A stretch of 64,000 nucleotides of DNA from CAWKPF01 sp963851415 (GCA_963851415.1 CAWKPF010000002.1:930001-994000); one strand, 5' to 3'; shown: positions 54,280 through 63,520, numbered from the stretch's first letter. Translations and numbers: made by a program. The notes: a model not told the origin generated them from the sequence alone.

Positions 54280-55185
54280 ATGACGCCCGAAGAGATCTCT
54301 TCCATCGAACAGCTCCAGAAGCTGCTCCATTCGAACCGCTACGTGGCCGATCGCCCCCTGGCGACTGCCACCTATCTCGCCCTCAAGATGAACAAGCCGC
54401 TCTTCCTCGAGGGAGAGCCCGGCGTGGGCAAGACCGAGATCGCGCGCGTCCTGGCTTCGGCGTTCGACGTGCCGCTCATTCGGCTGCAGTGCTACGAGGG
54501 GCTCGACCTCTCGAGCGCCGCCTACGAATGGAACTACAGCCGGCAGATCCTCCACATCCGCACTCTCGAGGCCTCGGGCAGAAGCTCCGATCTCCACGAT
54601 CTCTTCCACCGCGACTTCCTCCTGGCGCGTCCTCTGCTGCGTGCGATCGACCCCGAGATCAACCAGAACCACGGCCCGGTGCTGCTGATCGACGAGCTCG
54701 ACCGGACCGACGAGGAGTTCGAGGCCTTCCTGCTCGAGGTCCTGGACGACTTCCAGATCACCATTCCCGAGATCGGCACGATCCGAGCCCACCATCCTCC
54801 AATCGTGGTGCTCACCTCCAACCGTACCCGCGAGGTTCACGACGCGCTCAAGCGTCGCTGCCTCTACCACTGGATCGACTTTCCCGATTTCGACAAGGAG
54901 TTCCAGATCGTGCTCGAACGCGTACCCGGAGCTCCCGAGCGTCTGGCCCGCCAGGTCGTGGCGCTCGTACAAGCGCTCCGCGACGAAGAGCTCTTCAAGC
55001 GACCCGGAGTCGCGGAGACCCTCGACTGGCTGAACGCACTCATCGCCCTCGACCGCGAGACGCTCAGCGACGAGATCCTCCGCGACACACTCGGTGTTCT
55101 GCTCAAGTACCAGGACGACATCGAGAGAATCGACGACCAGACCGCTCGCCGCCTCCTCCAACAGGCGGAAGCGGCAGTCGACTGA
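54280..55185 (+). CDS. coxD: MoxR-type AAA+ ATPase (CoxD)
   Basis: A 301-residue AAA+ ATPase of the MoxR group. Walker A is GEPGVGKTE (about 45-53), Walker B VLLIDELDR (about 131-139) with sensor LTSNRTRE, and an arginine finger likely in ALKRRCLYHWI. CoxD acts with the VWA protein CoxE as a chaperone that inserts sulfide into the molybdenum cofactor of CO dehydrogenase-type enzymes. ATG 54280 is used because the domain starts there. coxE follows after 24 bases. The target enzyme is probably the form II hydroxylase at 35.5-40 kb. Confidence 0.9.
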   Translation: MTPEEISSIEQLQKLLHSNRYVADRPLATATYLALKMNKPLFLEGEPGVGKTEIARVLASAFDVPLIRLQCYEGLDLSSAAYEWNYSRQILHIRTLEASGRSSDLHDLFHRDFLLARPLLRAIDPEINQNHGPVLLIDELDRTDEEFEAFLLEVLDDFQITIPEIGTIRAHHPPIVVLTSNRTREVHDALKRRCLYHWIDFPDFDKEFQIVLERVPGAPERLARQVVALVQALRDEELFKRPGVAETLDWLNALIALDRETLSDEILRDTLGVLLKYQDDIERIDDQTARRLLQQAEAAVD

Positions 55186-55209
55186 CCGCCGATCCGGAAC
55201 GGCCACTCG

Positions 55210-56415
55210 ATGGGCGAGTCAGTACCCGTGGTCTCGGACGGTTTCTCTCCAGGGAGCGCACGGGGACACCTGCTGCGCAACATGGTGCTCTTCGGGCGCC
55301 TGCTGCGCGCCGGCGGTCTCGACGTCACTCCCGCCCAGATGACCGACTGGGTGGAGGCGCTGCGCTTTGTCGAACTGCTCGACCCACGCGACTTCCGTGC
55401 TGCCAGCCGGTCGATTCTGGTGCGCCGCCAGGCCGACCTCGCCTGGTTCGAGGCCGCCTTCGATCTCTTCTGGCAGGCTCGCGACCCTCGGGAGCTCGCC
55501 GAGCTCGAGCTCGGCCTCCTGGTGCAGCGCACCACCGAGAAAACCCAGCGCAGCGCCCTCCAGAAGCTGGAGCTCCAGCACGACGCAGACGACGGCGAGG
55601 ACAGTAACGAGCCGCCACTCGAAGCCGCCGCCTACAGCGAGCGCGAGCAGCTCCGGCGCAAGGACTTCGCCCAGCTGAGCGCCGAGGAGCTGGCCGAGAT
55701 CAAGCGCCTGATGAGTCGGCTGCGCTGGAATCTGCAGACTCGGCGCAGCCGACGCCACGTCCCCTTTCGCCGCGGTCATCGTCCCGATCTTCGGCGCACT
55801 CTGCGTCGCAATTTGAGTCGTGGGGGCGAGCTGCTGCCTCTGCACAAGCGCCAGCGCAAGCGCAAGAAGCGCCCGCTCATTCTGCTCTGCGACATTTCGG
55901 GCTCGATGGAGCCCTACTCCCGACTCCTGTTGCACTTCGTCTACGCACTCAGCAACCAGGACTCGGCCCAGCATGGCCTGGAGAAGATCGAGGCTTTCGT
56001 CTTCGGCACCAGGCTGACCCGCATCACCCAGTTCCTGCGCGAGAGTGACCCGGATCGCGCTCTCCAGGCGGCGACGCGACAGATCGAGGACTGGGGCGGA
56101 GGCACCCGGACCGGCGAGTCGCTGCAGATCTTCAACGTGGAGTGGAGCCGTCGCGTACTCGGCCAGGGGGCCGTCGTGCTCGTGATCAGTGACGGTTGGG
56201 ACCGGGGAGACATCGATCTTCTGGGTCGAGAGATCGACCGACTACACCGCAGCTGCCATCGCCTGATCTGGCTCAACCCCTTGCTCGGCTCTCCGGGCTA
56301 CGAGCCCCTGACCCGAGGGATGCAGGCCGCCCTGCCGCACATCGACGAATTCCTCCCAGTGCACAACCTGCATAGTCTCGAACAGCTCGGCCGGGTCCTC
56401 GAGCGGCTCGGCTGA
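55210..56415 (+). CDS. coxE: VWA-domain protein CoxE
   Basis: A 401-residue cytoplasmic protein, the usual CoxD partner. Its C-terminal VWA domain has the MIDAS motif DISGSM at about residues 228-233 plus LVISDGWDRGD. A central Arg-rich segment (RRSRRHVPFRRGHRPDLRRTLRRNL) separates it from an N-terminal helical CoxE domain. With CoxD it matures the active site of molybdenum hydroxylases by sulfuration. The gene lies 24 bases after coxD. Frame and length are normal for the family. Confidence 0.9.
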   Translation: MGESVPVVSDGFSPGSARGHLLRNMVLFGRLLRAGGLDVTPAQMTDWVEALRFVELLDPRDFRAASRSILVRRQADLAWFEAAFDLFWQARDPRELAELELGLLVQRTTEKTQRSALQKLELQHDADDGEDSNEPPLEAAAYSEREQLRRKDFAQLSAEELAEIKRLMSRLRWNLQTRRSRRHVPFRRGHRPDLRRTLRRNLSRGGELLPLHKRQRKRKKRPLILLCDISGSMEPYSRLLLHFVYALSNQDSAQHGLEKIEAFVFGTRLTRITQFLRESDPDRALQAATRQIEDWGGGTRTGESLQIFNVEWSRRVLGQGAVVLVISDGWDRGDIDLLGREIDRLHRSCHRLIWLNPLLGSPGYEPLTRGMQAALPHIDEFLPVHNLHSLEQLGRVLERLG

Positions 56416-56544
56416 GAAGCGAGCTCGGCGCAGGCCTCTGGATCTGGGAGTGCCGACAGCAAAGGAGCCGATGAGATCGGTAGACTGTCTGAACGGGGGC
56501 CCGAGAGGCCTCTTTGTTGAACCGAAACCGGAGCCCCTCAGCGA

Positions 56545-56856
56545 ATGAGAGAGATCCTCGACGACATCCAACGTTGGCGTGCGACTGGTCAAAGGGTCGC
56601 CGTTGCCACCGTGGTCAAGACCGCCGGTTCGAGTCCACGCCCGCTGGGATCCAAGATGGCCATCTCCGAACAGGGCTCGATGGCGGGCTCGGTGAGCGGT
56701 GGCTGTGTCGAAGGCGCAGTCTTCGAGGAGGCTCAGGAAGTGCTCGCGAGCGGCCGCGCCAAGCGGCTCAGCTACGGGATCACCGACGAACAGGCCTGGG
56801 AAGTCGGTCTCAGCTGCGGCGGACAGCTGGAAGTGCTGGTCGAGCGCCTCGATTGA
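56545..56856 (+). CDS. Standalone XdhC/CoxI N-terminal domain protein
   Basis: A 103-residue protein equal to the N-terminal XdhC_CoxI domain only: WRATGQRVAVATVVKTAGSSPRPLGSKM with the following SVSGGCVEGAVFEEA and SCGGQLEVLVERL. The family binds molybdenum cofactor and helps its insertion into xanthine dehydrogenase-type enzymes. The C-terminal Rossmann half is absent here but is encoded by the next gene, suggesting a split XdhC. It is 129 bases after coxE. Confidence 0.8.
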   Translation: MREILDDIQRWRATGQRVAVATVVKTAGSSPRPLGSKMAISEQGSMAGSVSGGCVEGAVFEEAQEVLASGRAKRLSYGITDEQAWEVGLSCGGQLEVLVERLD

Positions 56857-56894
56857 CGACGGGACACTGCCCGAGCAGGAGACTCACGAAAATC

Positions 56895-57635
56895 ATGTCG
56901 GTATGGCAGAGCCTGATCGAGGCCGTGGAGAAGAAGCAGCCGGTCGCGGTAGTGACCGTGATCGAACCGACCGATCTACCCGGCGTCGAGCTGGGCGCCA
57001 AGCTGCTGGTGCGACCCGATGGCTCCTCGGTGGGCGGCCTCGGGGACCAGGAGGCCGATCGTCTCGCCGTCGCCGAAGCGACCTCTGCGATCACCTCCAA
57101 CCGCTCGGCGGTGCTCACCCACGAGGTCAAGGGGCACGACGTCGAGCTCTTTCTCGAGGTACATTCGCCACCTCCCCAGCTGGTGATCGTAGGTGCGGTT
57201 CACGTGGCGATCGACCTGGTCTCCATCGCGAAGACTCTGGGGTTTCGCTCCATCGTGGTCGATGCCCGCGCCCCCTTCGCCACCGCCGAGCGCTTTCCAC
57301 ATGCCGACCAGGTGATCGTGGAGTGGCCAGCCACTGCTCTGCAGGCGCTCGAGATCCACGAGGAAACCTACTTCGCCTTTCTGAGTCACGACCCAAAGCT
57401 CGACAACCCCGCCCTGGTCGTCGCGTTGGCGAGCCCGGCGCGCTATGTCGGCGCGCTCGGCTCCAAAAGAACTCACGCAAAGCGTGTAGAAGCTCTGAGA
57501 GAGCTGGGCGTCTCCGCCCAGGACATCGAGCGTATCCACGCGCCCATCGGAGTTCCGCTCGGTGGACGCAGGCCCGAGGAGATCGCCCTCTCCATCGCTG
57601 CGGAGATGATCCAGGCTCGTCATGGCGTCGCCTGA
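56895..57635 (+). CDS. XdhC-family protein with Rossmann C-terminal domain
   Basis: A 246-residue protein. The N-terminal ~75 residues are a reduced XdhC_CoxI-like domain without the SGGCVEG block; the C-terminal ~165 form the XdhC Rossmann domain (QLVIVGAVHVAIDLVSIAKTLGF, VVDARAPFAT, ARYVGALGSKRTHAKRVEALRELG, HAPIGVPLGGRRPEEIALSIAAEM). Together with the preceding gene it equals one XdhC/CoxF-type cofactor chaperone. ATG 56895 follows AGGAGA. It overlaps the next gene by 14 bases. Confidence 0.85.
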   Translation: MSVWQSLIEAVEKKQPVAVVTVIEPTDLPGVELGAKLLVRPDGSSVGGLGDQEADRLAVAEATSAITSNRSAVLTHEVKGHDVELFLEVHSPPPQLVIVGAVHVAIDLVSIAKTLGFRSIVVDARAPFATAERFPHADQVIVEWPATALQALEIHEETYFAFLSHDPKLDNPALVVALASPARYVGALGSKRTHAKRVEALRELGVSAQDIERIHAPIGVPLGGRRPEEIALSIAAEMIQARHGVA

Positions 57636-58293
57636 GGGACTCTCGGTCGCGGGTGTCGTGCTGGCGGCGGGCCGCAGCCGTCGGTTCGCGACGCTCGGGC
57701 CGTCCTCCGGGAGCGCTCCGGCACCGAAGCAGCTCGCACTCTTCGACGGAGAGCCGCTGCTGCGTAGGGTGTGCCGCGCCGTGGCAGCTGCATCCTTGCG
57801 ACCCGTGGTCGTCGTTCTCGGCTACCGGCAAGGACCGGTCCGCGAGACTCTCTCCGGCCTCGACCTCCGGATCGTGACGAATCCCGACCATGCGACCGGG
57901 CAGGCCAGCTCGATCCGAGTCGGCCTCGACGCCGTGACCGAGCCCGTGGACGCTGTCGTCTTCGTGCCGGCCGATCAGCCCTTCGTCGACGCCGTGCTGA
58001 TCGATGCGCTGATCTCCCTCCACGCCACTACCGGCCTGCCGATCGTCGTGCCAAGATGCGGCGCGAGGCCCGGTGCGCCTGTCCTCTTTGCGCGCTCTCA
58101 GTTCGACGAGCTTCGAGCGCTGGAAGGAGACGAGGGCGGGCGCCAGTTGATTCGAGAGCATCCCGAGCGCCGAGCGGATCTCGAGCTCGATGACGAACGC
58201 CCCCTCCTCGACATCGATACCCTCTCCGATCTGGAGCACCTCCAGAGACTCCTGCCCACCGACCCGAGAGATCGCCAGGAACCCGGACCATGA
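57622..58293 (+). CDS. MobA-like/MocA nucleotidyltransferase
   Basis: A 223-residue cytoplasmic NTP transferase. The N-terminal glycine-rich site VVLAAGRSRRF is followed by KQLALFDGEPLLRRV (nucleotide site), NPDHATGQASSIRVG, and DAVVFVPADQPFVD (metal Asp). MocA-type enzymes attach CMP to molybdopterin, the cofactor form used by this hydroxylase family; in the cox context that role is likely. It overlaps the XdhC gene by 14 bases and manA by 4. The general fold also includes other sugar nucleotidyltransferases. Confidence 0.85.
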   Translation: MASPEGLSVAGVVLAAGRSRRFATLGPSSGSAPAPKQLALFDGEPLLRRVCRAVAAASLRPVVVVLGYRQGPVRETLSGLDLRIVTNPDHATGQASSIRVGLDAVTEPVDAVVFVPADQPFVDAVLIDALISLHATTGLPIVVPRCGARPGAPVLFARSQFDELRALEGDEGGRQLIREHPERRADLELDDERPLLDIDTLSDLEHLQRLLPTDPRDRQEPGP

Positions 58294-59660
58294 AACACGT
58301 CTATCGATTGCTCAATCCGATCAAGAGCTACGACTGGGGGTCCCACACCGCGATCGCCGAGCTCCTGAGGCGCCAGGCCCCGACCCTACAGCCGCAGGCC
58401 GAGCTCTGGATCGGCGCTCACCCACTGGGAAAGTCGGTTGCCGTGACGGAAATGGGTGAGATCCCTCTCGACCGACTGATCAAGCAGGAAGCCAGTGCCC
58501 TGGTCGGGCGCAAGGCATCCCGGGTCTTTCGCAAACGGCTACCCTTTCTGTTCAAGGTGCTGGCCGCGGAGCGGCCGCTCTCGCTTCAGGTACACCCGAA
58601 CCAGGAGCAGGCGGTGGCGGGGTTCAAGCGAGACGAGGCTGCGGGAATCGCTCGCGACGCCCCCCACCGTCGCTATGCGGACCCCTACGCCAAGCCGGAG
58701 ATCCTGTGCGCACTCACACCGTTTCACCTCCTTCAGGGATTCCGTTCTCCGGAGGAAACGCTCGAGGACCTCGAGACCCTGGGCCTCACCGACTCTGCAG
58801 AGCAGGCCCTGCTCGATCGACACCTCCCGGCGTCGACCCGAACACTGCGCACCGCAAGTCCGACCGCCGTGGCCGGACTCTTCCTCGCACTGATTCGCAC
58901 CGAGGGCGAAGCCCGCGAACAACTCGCTCAGCACATTGCTGAAGCCGCGCGCCGCGCTACCGAGGACCCGCGGCTCGGTGGCGCGGCCCGCTGGTCGCAG
59001 AGGCTGGCCGCGCAGTATCCCGACGACCCCTCGATCCTGGCCCCCTTCCTGCTCAATCTGGTCGAGCTTCAGCCCGGGGAGGCCGTGTTCACCGATGCAG
59101 GCATCCTCCATAGCTATCTGGGCGGCACCGGCATCGAGCTCATGGGAGCCTCCGACAACGTGCTCCGGGGAGGCCTCACGAGCAAGATGGTCGACCCGGA
59201 CGAGCTGGGCTCACTCCTGGTCCTCGAATCGAGCTCGGTGGAGGTTCTCCAGCCTGAGCCGAGTGCCCAGGGAATCCAGCTGTTCGAGACCGACACGCTC
59301 GACTTCCGTCTCGGCCTGCTCGAGATCGACGAGGCGGGCTACGAGTCCAGCGACCAGCGAACTCTGGAGATCCTTCTGTGCGTCGAAGGAGAGATCCGGT
59401 TCCAGAACCCCGACCGCAAGCTCACCCTGCGCTCGGGCCAGGCGCTACTGGTGGGAGCCGGCGCCGAGAACTACCGCTTGACCGGCAAGGGGAGGCTCTT
59501 CGTCGCGACCATCGGAGACCTCTCCGGCGTTCAGGTCGACGACGAGCTCCCCTGGCAACGCTCGCTTCCCACGAGTCCAGAAGCCGCCGAAGGTTCCGTC
59601 GACGACGAGGAGGAACCGGTCGAAGAGCTGACCTCCCCCAGCGACGGCGCCCCCTCCTAA
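58290..59660 (+). CDS. manA: Mannose-6-phosphate isomerase, class I
   Basis: Interconverts mannose-6-phosphate and fructose-6-phosphate with zinc; cytoplasmic. The 456-residue protein starts MKHVYRLLNPIKSYDWGS and has the cupin zinc motifs LQVHPNQEQA (Gln and His) and KPEILCAL (Glu), then DAGILHSYLGG (His), followed by GTGIELMGASDNVLRGGLTSK. The last ~45 residues are an acidic tail beyond the E. coli enzyme. It overlaps the MocA-like gene with ATGA, probably for coupling, although the pathway link is unclear. The stop overlaps a converging gene. Confidence 0.93.
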   Translation: MKHVYRLLNPIKSYDWGSHTAIAELLRRQAPTLQPQAELWIGAHPLGKSVAVTEMGEIPLDRLIKQEASALVGRKASRVFRKRLPFLFKVLAAERPLSLQVHPNQEQAVAGFKRDEAAGIARDAPHRRYADPYAKPEILCALTPFHLLQGFRSPEETLEDLETLGLTDSAEQALLDRHLPASTRTLRTASPTAVAGLFLALIRTEGEAREQLAQHIAEAARRATEDPRLGGAARWSQRLAAQYPDDPSILAPFLLNLVELQPGEAVFTDAGILHSYLGGTGIELMGASDNVLRGGLTSKMVDPDELGSLLVLESSSVEVLQPEPSAQGIQLFETDTLDFRLGLLEIDEAGYESSDQRTLEILLCVEGEIRFQNPDRKLTLRSGQALLVGAGAENYRLTGKGRLFVATIGDLSGVQVDDELPWQRSLPTSPEAAEGSVDDEEEPVEELTSPSDGAPS

Positions 59661-60238
59661 TCGTCGCGCCGGCGACGCCGGCGCCCGTCGTCGTCCCCTC
59701 TTCCGGACCGCCATTGCACCATGAGTCCGATCAGAGCGAGGGCGAGAAACGCCCACGGTGCCCAGGATCCCTGCATACCCACGTCGCGCAGGCCCTCCAC
59801 CAGCAATCGAGCCCCCACCACGCTCGAGAGCACGACGAGCCCGGCTTCGAAGAGGGTCGGCATCACGATGGCGGCCAACAAACCGCACAAGAGGACGGCG
59901 GCCCAACCGATCGGGCCGGCGGTCTGCAGCCACAGCTCGAGGACCCAGATTGCGGCGAGCGCTCCGAGCAGGAAGCCCACCACCGCGAGGACCGTCTTGT
60001 GCAGCACTCGCACCAACAAGCCCAGAGCGATGCCGAAGATCGCGGCAACGATCCATTGCGTCGTCGGCTCGGAGTCGATCCCGAGCAGATGAGTCAGGTA
60101 GTAGCCGAGGCCGAAGCCACCGACCACCAGCAGCAGGAAGTAGAGCCGACGTCCGAACAACAGCAGAGCCAGACCAGCCCCCAGGGGAAGGAGCGGCGAC
60201 TTCAGCAGGAGTCCGAGATCAGGGTCGACAGGAGCCAT
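59657..60238 (-). CDS. Small multi-pass membrane protein (DUF4203-like)
   Basis: A 193-residue integral membrane protein with about five or six hydrophobic segments (for example LLPLGAGLALLLFG, FLLLVVGGFGLGYYLTHLLG, WIVAAIFGIALGLLV, VLAVVGFLLGALAAIWV) and a basic Arg tail. The pattern suggests a DUF4203-type or TMEM-like protein; no function is known. The start ATG 60238 follows the repeat region with no strong ribosome site. It converges with manA, overlapping its stop by 4 bases. Confidence 0.7.
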   Translation of the reverse strand: MAPVDPDLGLLLKSPLLPLGAGLALLLFGRRLYFLLLVVGGFGLGYYLTHLLGIDSEPTTQWIVAAIFGIALGLLVRVLHKTVLAVVGFLLGALAAIWVLELWLQTAGPIGWAAVLLCGLLAAIVMPTLFEAGLVVLSSVVGARLLVEGLRDVGMQGSWAPWAFLALALIGLMVQWRSGRGDDDGRRRRRRDD

Positions 60239-60304
60239 CGAGAGAGTCGAGCAGTCGGGACCTTCGAGAGATTGTGGGATCTGCGCAAGGAGAATAGCGC
60301 AGTG

Positions 60305-60926
60305 TTCACCCCGAGCCGAGCGAGGGAGGAGGCCACGCCTCCTCCTTCGAGCGAACCCCCCCTGGGGGGGCCTGGAGCTGAAAATACCGGTAGCGGGCCG
60401 GTGGGTTTCACCCCGAGCCGAGCGAGGGAGGAGGCCACGCCTCCTCCTTCGAGCGAACCCCCCCTGGGGGGGCCGGGGGGGGAAATACCGGTAGCTGGGC
60501 CGGTGGGTTTCACCCCGAGCCGAGCGAGGGAGGAGGCCAGCCTCCTCCTTCGAGCGAACCCCCCCTGGGGGGCCTGGGGGGGAAAATACCGGTAGCGGGC
60601 CGATGGGTTTCACCCCGAGCCGAGCGAGGGAGGAGGCCACGCCTCCTCCTTCGAGCGAACCCCCCCTGGGGGGGCCTGGGGGGGAAAATACCGGTAGCGG
60701 GCCGATGGGTTTCACCCCGAGCCGAGCGAGGGAGGAGGCCACGCCTCCTCCTTCGAGCGAACCCCCCCTGGGGGGCCTGGGGGGGAAAATACCGGTAGCT
60801 GGGCCGTGGTATTCACCACGAGCCGAGCGAGGGAGGAGGCCACGCCTCCTCCTTCGAGCGAACCCCCCCTGGGGGGGCCTGGGGGGGAAAATACCGGTAG
60901 CTGGGCCGTGGTATTCACCACGAGCC
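60305..60926. repeat. Tandem repeat, six copies of ~101 bp plus a partial
   Basis: Units begin at 60305, 60407, 60509, 60609, 60711, 60812 and a partial at 60914, giving periods of 100-102 bp. Each carries several palindromes: GGAGGAGGC with GCCTCCTCC around 3 bases (2 in copy 3), a CCCCCCC-T-GGGGGGG block, and a GTGGG/ACCCC-type arm at the unit junction. Copies 6-7 change both junction arms (GTGGT and ACCAC) and can still pair. It fills the gap between two minus-strand genes. It is not a CRISPR (no unique spacers). No protein is likely, though frames run through on both strands. Confidence 0.9.
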
Positions 60927-60933
60927 CAAGCTA

Positions 60934-61752
60934 CTACTCCACGAGAGCCTTGATCGAGTCCGGGAGCTCGAACTTCGCCGCTTCCACGTCCTCGTAGCTG
61001 ATCGACTCGATGACCTGCTTGACCTCCGTACCCATCATGTCGATCGAGGTCACGGTCGCCGTGTTGACGCCGCCGAACTCCTGATAGTCACTGACCGTCG
61101 CGGTGACGAAGACTTCGCCCATCGGGCTCGACTGGTTGCCTTCGAAACCGATCAGCAGGCCACTGTCCTCGGCAAAGTACTGGAAGACCTCGGTCCCGGT
61201 CGCGTCCACCAGGCGCAGCTTGTAGGCGGAGGTACCCTTGAAGTCTGTGAGCTCGAGGGTCTCTGCGGTCGGATAGGTGGCTTCCCAGTTGAGCGGGCCG
61301 TAGAAGTCGGCCTGCTGCAGCGTCTGACTGAGCTGGCTTCCCTCGAGAATCATCGGCCCCGTCATCGGGTTGTCGGAGTAGCCGACCTCGCCGTTGTAGC
61401 CGGTGGTCATCACGCCCATGCCCAGGTCGGCGACCATCAGGAACAGATTGGGAGCCGAGGACCAGATCGTCAGGTCACCAGAGATTCCCATGGCGGCGAT
61501 CTCCATCTTGCCCTTGGCGACCGAAGACGAGTGGGCGCGCAGGGCCTTCTCCCCACCCAACGCATCGATGTAGCGGGTGAAGACCGCTCTCGGGGTCAGT
61601 AGACCGTTCTCACCCACCTCGTTGCTGTAGTCGACAGCAGCCGCAGGCGCGACTACGTCTCCCGCGGTGCCGCCGCCGGAGGAGGCACAGGCGCCCAGAA
61701 GGGGCAGCAACAAGAGCATCGAGGCCAGACTGAGCATCGTTTTCTTCGACAT
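60934..61752 (-). CDS. Lipoprotein with LolA/outer-membrane-lipoprotein-like beta domain
   Basis: A 272-residue lipoprotein: signal peptide with lipobox LLGAC (Cys at about residue 22), then a beta-rich domain. The strands SSSVAKGKMEIAAMG, LTIWSSAPNLFLMVADLG, TYPTAETLELTDFKGTSAYKLRLVDATG and VFVTATVSDYQEFGGVNTATV resemble outer-membrane lipoprotein-sorting (LolA/LolB-like) or DUF4292-type folds. ATG 61752 follows AGGAGAG. A role in lipid or lipoprotein handling is inferred. It lies 52 bases after the S41 protease gene, likely in the same operon. Confidence 0.65.
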   Translation of the reverse strand: MSKKTMLSLASMLLLLPLLGACASSGGGTAGDVVAPAAAVDYSNEVGENGLLTPRAVFTRYIDALGGEKALRAHSSSVAKGKMEIAAMGISGDLTIWSSAPNLFLMVADLGMGVMTTGYNGEVGYSDNPMTGPMILEGSQLSQTLQQADFYGPLNWEATYPTAETLELTDFKGTSAYKLRLVDATGTEVFQYFAEDSGLLIGFEGNQSSPMGEVFVTATVSDYQEFGGVNTATVTSIDMMGTEVKQVIESISYEDVEAAKFELPDSIKALVE

Positions 61753-61804
61753 CGTGACAACTCTCCTATTGGGGTTCAGGGCGACACGCCCACCCCGTCG
61801 TTTT

Positions 61805-63262
61805 CTACTGTTTCGATCCTTCGGAATCGGCGCGGTGCATCCCCGCCGAAGAAGTCTGTTCGTCGATCCAGCGAAGGGCTGCATCGAGGGGCTCGTCGCG
61901 ACCGGCCAGAAGACCTTCGCGGGTCGGCACGACGAGCTGATCGGGCTGCACCCCTTCGCCCTCGACTCGCTTGCCGTTCGGGCGCTCGAAGTCGGCGATC
62001 GCGTGCATCAACAGATCGCCATTGGGCAGTCGCTCGATCAGGGAAGGGAGGGCTGCTGCCATCGTCGGCTGACCGAAGATCCGTGCACGCCCCAGATCCT
62101 GCAGCCCGGCCGCGAAGATCTCCGACGTCGACGCGGTTCCGCCATCGACCAGAATGGCCAGCGGCCGACCGAAGATCTCCAGCTTGCGCCCATCGTCAGA
62201 GGCAAGGCGTGGGTTGGCGCGGAACTCGAGATGGTTCTGCCGCGTCTTCATCGTCCCGAGACTCACCGGCTCGTCGAGGAAGTAGCCGGCGATTCCCATC
62301 GACAAGCCGCCGATGCCGCCCGGGTTGTCTCGCAGATCGATCACGACTCCACCGGCGTGCGCCATGTCCACGATTGCCGATTGGAAGCGGGCCGCGACCG
62401 GCATCAACCAGGCGTTGAACGCGATACTCGCAACCGGGATGCTCGAGGGGGTCTCGATCCATTCGGTGTCGAAACGGAAGTCCATCTCGGGGAGATTGCC
62501 GAAGCCGACCCGCTCGACGTCTTTCGGTCGCCGACGCTCGAGCTCGAGCTCACGGAGCTCACCCCGGTCATCCTCGAGGACCAGGACCAGGCGACTCCCG
62601 GGCTCTCCGCTGAGTAGCGCAGCCAAGGCCCGGCGCACCGCGTAGTCTCGAGCCTTCTCGTCGAGTCCCTCTCCCAGACAGCCCACGAGAACCTGCTCGG
62701 GAAACTGACCGAGGCTGCGCACTCTCCAACCCGGCTCGATGCCCGCCCGCTCGGCCGGTTCCCCGGGGCGAACCGCGCTCACCAGCAGCCCTTCGGGCAA
62801 GGCGAGCAGCTCGAGTCCGAGCGCTCCACTGCCTTCTCCCCGTTCGATCACTGCGATCAACTCCGCGCGCAGGCTTCCATCGCAGTCCGCCGTGCCCGTC
62901 AGCGCCTCGTTATCCGGATCGGCCTCCTCGTCCTCGCCGCTACCCGCACCGGCCGAGCCCGGGATCACACCGAAGTGAGACTGCCCGAGTCGAGCGAGCA
63001 TTTCTCGAATCACGTCGCGCAACTCTTCGTCGTCCACGGCCCGCTCGGCTCGAGGTCCCAACTCGTCCCGTACGCCGCCCCAGTCGAGCCCACCCATTTC
63101 CGGATCCCAATAGCTCTCCCCCACCAGCTCCCACGCTCGGTCGAAGGTCTCGCGGTTGAGATCTCGCCGCTCCTCGCTCTGGGCCAATCCGGCTGCCGCG
63201 GCCAGAGCAGCTCCGAGAAACGCTCCACAGACAGCACGAAGGTAGCTACGGCTTTGAGTCAC
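61805..63262 (-). CDS. Exported S41-family carboxy-terminal processing protease
   Basis: A 485-residue secreted or periplasmic serine protease. After a signal peptide (about 1-27) come a helical region, a PDZ domain (LPEGLLVSAVRPGEPAERAGIEPGWRVRSLG) and the S41 core VVIDLRDNPGGIGG, then GTASTSEIFAAGLQDLGRARIFGQP with the nucleophilic Ser around 380 (STSE). The expected Lys of the Ser-Lys dyad is not clear. The start GTG 63262 lacks a strong ribosome site. It is upstream of the lipoprotein gene and divergent from the ABC gene. Confidence 0.85.
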   Translation of the reverse strand: MTQSRSYLRAVCGAFLGAALAAAAGLAQSEERRDLNRETFDRAWELVGESYWDPEMGGLDWGGVRDELGPRAERAVDDEELRDVIREMLARLGQSHFGVIPGSAGAGSGEDEEADPDNEALTGTADCDGSLRAELIAVIERGEGSGALGLELLALPEGLLVSAVRPGEPAERAGIEPGWRVRSLGQFPEQVLVGCLGEGLDEKARDYAVRRALAALLSGEPGSRLVLVLEDDRGELRELELERRRPKDVERVGFGNLPEMDFRFDTEWIETPSSIPVASIAFNAWLMPVAARFQSAIVDMAHAGGVVIDLRDNPGGIGGLSMGIAGYFLDEPVSLGTMKTRQNHLEFRANPRLASDDGRKLEIFGRPLAILVDGGTASTSEIFAAGLQDLGRARIFGQPTMAAALPSLIERLPNGDLLMHAIADFERPNGKRVEGEGVQPDQLVVPTREGLLAGRDEPLDAALRWIDEQTSSAGMHRADSEGSKQ

Positions 63263-63520
63263 TGGGATGTCCGAAGTCTGCCCCGGTATCGAGCGCGGGG
63301 CGGCCGAGGGGAATGGGTGGGTGCGATGCAGGAACGGCCACGGAATCCTATACGAGTCCGCATTCGAGCCTATTCAACAGAGATATGGTCCCGGGCCAGA
63401 CGTAATCCTGCAGCGGTTCAGCACGTACAAGAGACCAGCGAGCCCATCGACCCAGGAGCCGTTCCAGGGAACCCGGCCAGACTCCCTCGGATTCGAAGGT
63501 TCCCCCAGAGGAGCGTAGAA

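Noticed and set aside
56625..56645. tRNA T-arm-like GGTTCGAGTCC
   Set aside because: It lies inside the XdhC-like coding frame; no matching acceptor, D or anticodon arms.
60305..60926. CRISPR array
   Set aside because: The ~100-bp units are repeated whole; there are no short repeats with unique spacers, and no cas gene is present.
60202..60953. Open frames through the tandem repeat encoding 34-residue repeated peptides
   Set aside because: Open on both strands with identical repeated peptide, no ribosome site, and period 100-102 bp is not always a multiple of 3; better explained as non-coding.
63347..63377. Promoter for the S41 protease on the minus strand
   Set aside because: TTGAAT and TATAGG are 19 bases apart with only four matches each; below a reasonable threshold.
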